This document shows positions 60,360 through 64,000 of a stretch of 64,000 bases of DNA, one piece after another; within the stretch, counting starts at the first letter, position 1; every line of letters starts with the position of its first letter. Made by a program: the position numbers and the translations under genes. Source of the DNA: Rhodococcus sp. Leaf247. Lineage in GTDB: Bacteria > Actinomycetota > Actinomycetes > Mycobacteriales > Mycobacteriaceae. The notes under the pieces are model-generated. The model saw only the letters and a program-made list of their open reading frames with translations, made no database searches and was not told where the DNA came from. The stretch covers positions 1,590,765 through 1,654,764 of the forward strand of contig NZ_LMRP01000001.1 in NCBI RefSeq assembly GCF_001426185.1, given 5' to 3'.

Positions 60360-60908
60360 TCAGGTCTGCGCGTGCGGTTCCAGCACGTCGTACTCCGCAC
60401 AGAGGAACGCGCCGTTGCGCGCGAAGTCAACGAGTCGGAGATCGAACCGACGCGGGAACAGCGGCCTGCCGGCACCGAGGGTGACCGGTGCGATCGAGAC
60501 GACGATCCGATCCAGGTGGCCGGCCTCGGCCAACTGTGCGGCCAGATCACCGCCACCCACGATCCAGACGTCCTTGCCGCCGGCGGAGTCCTCTATCGCC
60601 GGCCACAGGTCGGCCACGTCACCCTGTACGAACCGGACGTCGTGCTCGGAGGCCGCGAACTCTCGATGGGTCACCACCCACGCCGGCATGTCGTACGTCC
60701 ACGCCTCCCCGGTCGACGCGTTGTGCTCGAGGATCCACGCGTACGTCGTGGCACCCATGACGATCGCGCCGATGTCCGCGATGAAGTCGCCGTAGTTCAT
60801 CGGACCGTGCTCGTCGATGTCCTGACGGAAGAGCCACTCGAGAGAGTCGTTCTCGTCGGCGAGGTAACCGTCGAGGGTGCTGGCGGTGAAGTAGGTGCTC
60901 CGGGTCAC
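60360..60908 (-). CDS. Dihydrofolate reductase-like (RibD C-terminal) protein
   Basis: 182 residues of the DHFR/RibD-C fold used by YyaP/YwjB-type proteins: TYFTASTLDGYLADENDSLEWLF, GAIVMGATTYAWIL, WIVGGGDLAAQLAEAGHLDRIVVSIAPVTLGAGRPLFP. GGGDLA is the NADPH-binding Gly cluster. The start is GTG 60908; longer readings run into an intergenic repeat. The substrate is unknown, and such proteins are not true folate enzymes as far as is known. Confidence 0.85.
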   Translation of the reverse strand: MTRSTYFTASTLDGYLADENDSLEWLFRQDIDEHGPMNYGDFIADIGAIVMGATTYAWILEHNASTGEAWTYDMPAWVVTHREFAASEHDVRFVQGDVADLWPAIEDSAGGKDVWIVGGGDLAAQLAEAGHLDRIVVSIAPVTLGAGRPLFPRRFDLRLVDFARNGAFLCAEYDVLEPHAQT

Positions 60909-60944
60909 AGGACGATTCTGCACCCGCCCACCGACAACGATCGC

Positions 60945-61020
60945 GCTGCGGAGTGTGTGCACACCCTCTCCGGTGAGCGCACACCCCTCACCGCCGACTG
61001 CAGAGGGTGTGCGGTTCAGG
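60945..61020 (-). repeat. Solitary inverted copy of the GGTGTGCACACC-type repeat
   Basis: Read on the minus strand this is CCGCACACCCTCTGCAGTC, then GGCGGTGAGGGGTGTGCGCTCACC, then GGTGTGCACAC and CCGCAGCG. It closely follows the last unit of the array at 38050-38685 (CCGCACACCCTCTGCAGTC ... GGTGTGCGCTCACC ... GGTGTGCACACC ... CTGCAGCG). It fills most of the gap between the DHFR-like gene and rlmB. Confidence 0.85.
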
Positions 61021-61059
61021 CAAGGGGGGTGCGCCCCCCGTCCGCTCCGCTGAGTCGGA

Positions 61060-62043
61060 TCAGCCTCGGCGCTGGCGTGCGATCCCTGCGAGTACGACTC
61101 CCGCTGCGACGGAAGCGTTGAGCGACTCCACCGGCCCGGCCATAGGGATGGACAGGATGCTGTCGCAGTTGTCGCGGACCAGGCGGGACAGACCCTTGCC
61201 CTCGGAACCGACGACCACCACGATCGGCCCGGTGCCGTCGAAGTCGTCCAGCGAGGTGTCGCCGTCGGCGTCGAGACCGACGACCATGACACCCTTGTCG
61301 GCCCAATCCTTCAGCGTGCGAGTCAGATTGGTCGCGCGGGCGACGGGGAGACGCGCTGCCGCGCCGGCGCTGGTGCGCCAGGCGACGGCTGTGACGGACG
61401 CACTGCGCCGCTGCGGGATGACCACGCCGTGTCCACCGAACGCTGCGACGGACCGGACGACGGCGCCCAGGTTACGGGGGTCGGTGATGTTGTCGAGAGC
61501 GACCAGCAGAGCCGGCTCCTGACGCTGACGCGCCTGCGAGAGGAGATCGTCGGGGTGCGCGTAGCGGTACGGCGGCACCTGCAGCGCGATGCCCTGGTGC
61601 ATGCCGTTGGCGCTCATCCGGTCCAGGTCGATGCGGGACACCTCGAGGATCGAGATGCCGTTGTCCGCAGCGATCTGCACGCTCTCCTTCAGCCGGTCGT
61701 CGGCCTCGGTGCCGGATGCGACGTACAGCGCCGTCGCCGGCACTCCCGCGCGCAGGCATTCGAGCACCGGGTTACGGCCCAGCACGTTCTCGGGACCGTC
61801 CTCGGGCTTGCGCACCGGTGGACGACCGCGTCCACCGCCGGCGGACTGACCCCGCCCACCACCGGAGGACGTGTCGCGGGTCGTGGTGCGTCCTCGGCGC
61901 GCGGCCTTGGTGCGGTCCGCTGCGGCCGGGGTGGCGCCGCGACCCTCGAGTCCCTTGGAACGCTTGCCGCCGGATCCGACGACCTGACCCTTCTTGGTGC
62001 CGGACTTGCGCACTGCGCCACGCCGACTCGAATTGCCTGCCAT
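61060..62043 (-). CDS. rlmB: 23S rRNA 2'-O-methyltransferase RlmB/TrmH family
   Basis: 327 residues. A long basic, Gly/Arg/Lys-rich disordered N-terminus (about 1-80) precedes an L30e-like substrate-binding domain ([14 protein letters not shown] ... ) and the SpoU domain: [64 protein letters not shown]. All three SpoU motifs are intact. ATG 62043 overlaps the cysS stop by one base (TAATG). The order cysS-rlmB matches mycobacterial Rv3580c-Rv3579c. Confidence 0.93.
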   Translation of the reverse strand: MAGNSSRRGAVRKSGTKKGQVVGSGGKRSKGLEGRGATPAAADRTKAARRGRTTTRDTSSGGGRGQSAGGGRGRPPVRKPEDGPENVLGRNPVLECLRAGVPATALYVASGTEADDRLKESVQIAADNGISILEVSRIDLDRMSANGMHQGIALQVPPYRYAHPDDLLSQARQRQEPALLVALDNITDPRNLGAVVRSVAAFGGHGVVIPQRRSASVTAVAWRTSAGAAARLPVARATNLTRTLKDWADKGVMVVGLDADGDTSLDDFDGTGPIVVVVGSEGKGLSRLVRDNCDSILSIPMAGPVESLNASVAAGVVLAGIARQRRG

Positions 62044-63449
62044 TACTTCTCCGTGCCTTCCGGCTGTGCGATCGACCATTCCGGGCCGTTCGGGGTGTCG
62101 GTGACCTCCACGCCCGCGCGGGCGAGGCGGTCACGAATACGATCGGCCGTCGGCCAGTCCTTGCCGGCCTTCGCCGCGCTGCGCAATTCCAGATCGTCCG
62201 CGATCAGCAGGTCCAGTGCCGCGCGTTCCGCCGACGCGTCCGCGGAACCGGCCGCCCAGTGCGGATCGAGGGGATCGACGCCGAGGATCGCGGTCATCGC
62301 GCGTATCGACGACGCGGCCTCGACGGCCTTGTCCAGCTCCCCCGCGGCCAGGGCGCTGTTGCCCTCGCGACGGAGACCGTGGATCTCGGCGAGCGCCTTG
62401 GGCACCGACAGATCCTCGTCGAGTGCCTCTGCGAACGCCTGGGTCCACGTGCCGACGGGGACCTCGCCTGCTCGCTCGGCAGTCTTGGTCACGAACGACT
62501 CGATGCTGCGGTATCCAGCGGCGGCTTCCTGCAGTGCCTCCGCGGAGTACTCGAGCATCGACCGGTAGTGCGCGCTGCCGAGGTAGTAGCGCAGCTCCTG
62601 CGGGCGCACCGTCTCGAGCATGGTCGGGATGGACACGACGTTGCCGAGCGACTTCGACATCTTCTCGCCGCTCATCGTGACCCAGCCGTTGTGCAACCAG
62701 TACTGGGCGAAACCGTCACCGGCAGCACGTGATTGGGCAAGCTCGTTCTCGTGGTGCGGGAACACCAGGTCGAGTCCGCCGCAGTGGATGTCGAACGCGG
62801 AACCCAGGTACGCCTCGGCCATGGCGGAGCACTCGATGTGCCACCCCGGTCGGCCCGGCCCCCACGGCGTCGGCCACGACGGCTCGCCGGGCTTGGCCGT
62901 CTTCCACAGCGTGAAGTCGCGCGGATCCCGCTTGCCCGCACCGATGCTCTCGCCTTGATGCACGTCGTCGAGCTTGTGCCCGGACAGTGCTCCGTAGGCG
63001 TCGTAGCTGCGGACGTCGAAGTAGACGTCGCCGGCAGCGGCGTAGGCGTGACCCGCGTCGATCAGGCGGCCGATGAGCTCGACCATCTGCGTGATGTGTC
63101 CCGTCGCCCGCGGCTCCGCCGACGGAGGAAGGACACCCAGCGCGTCGTAGGCGGCGGTGAAGGAGCGCTCGTACGTCGCCGCCCATTCCCACCACGGCCG
63201 GCCGGCGTCGGCTGCCTTGTTCAAGATCTTGTCGTCGATGTCGGTGACGTTGCGGACGAAGGCGACGTCGTATCCCGACGCGGTGAGCCACCGTCGCAGC
63301 ACGTCGAACGCCACACCACTGCGGACGTGACCGATGTGGGGGTGGCCCTGGACCGTGGCGCCACACAGATACACCGATGCGTGTCCGGGGGCCAGCGGAG
63401 TGAACTCACGCACGGCCCTGGTCGCGGTGTCGTAGAAGCGCAGGGTCAC
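62043..63449 (-). CDS. cysS: Cysteinyl-tRNA synthetase
   Basis: This 468-residue class I synthetase has the HIGH motif [16 protein letters not shown] motif ([10 protein letters not shown]), zinc ligand region LCGATVQG with later [10 protein letters not shown] and [17 protein letters not shown], and a C-terminal anticodon-binding part. The length and order are standard. It is followed by rlmB with a one-base overlap and preceded by ispF 11 bases away, forming a housekeeping cluster. Confidence 0.98.
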   Translation of the reverse strand: MTLRFYDTATRAVREFTPLAPGHASVYLCGATVQGHPHIGHVRSGVAFDVLRRWLTASGYDVAFVRNVTDIDDKILNKAADAGRPWWEWAATYERSFTAAYDALGVLPPSAEPRATGHITQMVELIGRLIDAGHAYAAAGDVYFDVRSYDAYGALSGHKLDDVHQGESIGAGKRDPRDFTLWKTAKPGEPSWPTPWGPGRPGWHIECSAMAEAYLGSAFDIHCGGLDLVFPHHENELAQSRAAGDGFAQYWLHNGWVTMSGEKMSKSLGNVVSIPTMLETVRPQELRYYLGSAHYRSMLEYSAEALQEAAAGYRSIESFVTKTAERAGEVPVGTWTQAFAEALDEDLSVPKALAEIHGLRREGNSALAAGELDKAVEAASSIRAMTAILGVDPLDPHWAAGSADASAERAALDLLIADDLELRSAAKAGKDWPTADRIRDRLARAGVEVTDTPNGPEWSIAQPEGTEK

Positions 63450-63460
63450 GACGGCCGATC

Positions 63461-63955
63461 CTACCGGGGATTCTGCTGATCGAGCACCACGTGCTGGTCC
63501 AGCACCAGGGCCGTCGCGATGGCTGCGACTCCCTCACCTCGTCCTGTGAGGCCCAGGCCGTCGGTCGTGGTGGCGGACACCGACACCGGTCCGCCGAGGA
63601 TGTTCGACAACAGCGTCTGAGCCTCGAGGCGGCGGGGGCCGATCCGCGGACGATTGCCGATTACCTGCACGGCAGCGTTGCCGACACGAAGAGAGTTCTC
63701 GGCGAGAAGTTGGCGCACGTGCATCAACATCGTGGCTCCGCTGACGCCGTCCCACTCGGGCCTGCCGGTTCCGAAGACCGATCCCAGGTCGCCGATGCCG
63801 GCCGCGGACAGCAGTGCGTCGCACAGCGCGTGCGCGGCGACGTCACCGTCGGAGTGACCGGCACAACCGTCGGCATCCTCGAACAGCAGTCCGGCCATCC
63901 AGCAGTCCCGTCCGGCCTCGACGGGGTGGACGTCGGATCCGATGCCGACTCGCAT
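63461..63955 (-). CDS. ispF: 2-C-methyl-D-erythritol 2,4-cyclodiphosphate synthase
   Basis: This 164-residue MEP-pathway enzyme cyclises CDP-ME 2-phosphate, releasing CMP. The metal motif DVHP (first Asp and His), [26 protein letters not shown] and the C-terminal [19 protein letters not shown] are intact. ATG 63955 begins [10 protein letters not shown]; five residues could be added from 63970. The partial ispD gene ends 11 bases upstream, the usual ispD-ispF order. Confidence 0.96.
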   Translation of the reverse strand: MRVGIGSDVHPVEAGRDCWMAGLLFEDADGCAGHSDGDVAAHALCDALLSAAGIGDLGSVFGTGRPEWDGVSGATMLMHVRQLLAENSLRVGNAAVQVIGNRPRIGPRRLEAQTLLSNILGGPVSVSATTTDGLGLTGRGEGVAAIATALVLDQHVVLDQQNPR

Positions 63956-63966
63956 TGCTCGTCCTC

Positions 63967-64000
63967 TCACGGGCGAGCGATGAGCGCCCGCGCCAGAATC
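63967..64000 (-). CDS. ispD: 3' end of ispD (partial)
   Basis: The last 11 codons on the minus strand read [10 protein letters not shown] then TGA (63967-63969), in the position expected for ispD just before ispF. The rest lies outside the window, so the call rests on gene order and the open frame only. Confidence 0.5.
   Translation of the reverse strand, partial: ILARALIARP

Overview
The window looks like a chromosomal segment from a mycolic-acid actinomycete, most likely Rhodococcus or a close Nocardiaceae relative. It is GC-rich throughout and uses many GTG and some TTG starts. It carries mycolata-typical families (LGFP repeat protein, WhiB, DUF3151, a mycobacterial-type flavohemoglobin). 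From memory, its gene order follows two Mycobacterium tuberculosis blocks: purA / Rv0358 / Rv0360c / Rv0361 / fba / DedA / GH76 ... TrmH-like / pyrE ... clpB / flavohemoglobin, and rlmB / cysS / ispF. I see no tRNA, rRNA, insertion sequence, prophage or CRISPR array. Genes are densely packed and almost every long stretch is coding.

Layout. 1-4.2 kb: an NAD(P)-binding oxidoreductase divergent from an HxlR regulator, small proteins, a MocR regulator and an LGFP protein. 4.2-6.4 kb: purA divergent from the Rv0358-like gene. 6.4-10.1 kb: a cobalt ECF importer (cbiMNQO) behind a cobalamin riboswitch, next to a CDF metal exporter. 10.2-12.4 kb: an AbiEi-like gene bracketed by 70-bp direct repeats, then a FUSC protein. 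12.4-20.4 kb: conserved housekeeping genes (DUF3151, fba, two DedA, GH76, TrmH-like, SDR, ogt, YhhN). 20.4-22.1 kb: a MarR/MFS pair. 22.2-26.4 kb: two paralogous, wall/membrane-anchored, Ala-rich rod proteins flanking a lipoprotein that resembles a class F sortase. 26.4-30 kb: pdxK, pyrE and small conserved genes. 30-35.6 kb: a single-chain, 1821-residue acyl-CoA carboxylase with a eukaryote-like domain order, behind a 26-bp palindromic operator. 35.7-44 kb: a DUF5666 protein, an amino-acid permease, an intergenic repeat array, TetR/MFS, an EAL protein and a Zur-controlled CobW GTPase. 44-48.6 kb: clpB with a HAIR box, a flavohemoglobin, DUF2277 and a WhiB3-like protein. 48.9-55.3 kb: a trehalose-phosphatase/GH15 fusion, a LacI regulator and a Zur-controlled znuACB operon. 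55.4-58.8 kb: a Fic protein and the pxpABC 5-oxoprolinase operon, each preceded by a copy of the same 47-bp palindromic element. 58.8-64 kb: SOUL, DUF4436, a DHFR-like protein, a distant inverted copy of the intergenic repeat, then rlmB-cysS-ispF and the tail of ispD.

How genes work together. Metal homeostasis is a clear theme: the B12 riboswitch should shut off cobalt import when cobalamin is plentiful, and two nearly identical 18-bp Zur boxes should induce CobW and ZnuACB under zinc starvation. Three items look least explained by known biology: the tandem rod-protein/sortase-like locus, the Fic/pxpABC pair with duplicated 29-bp palindromes, and the GGTGTGCACACC-type repeat family. Function calls come from motif recognition by eye; no database search was run.
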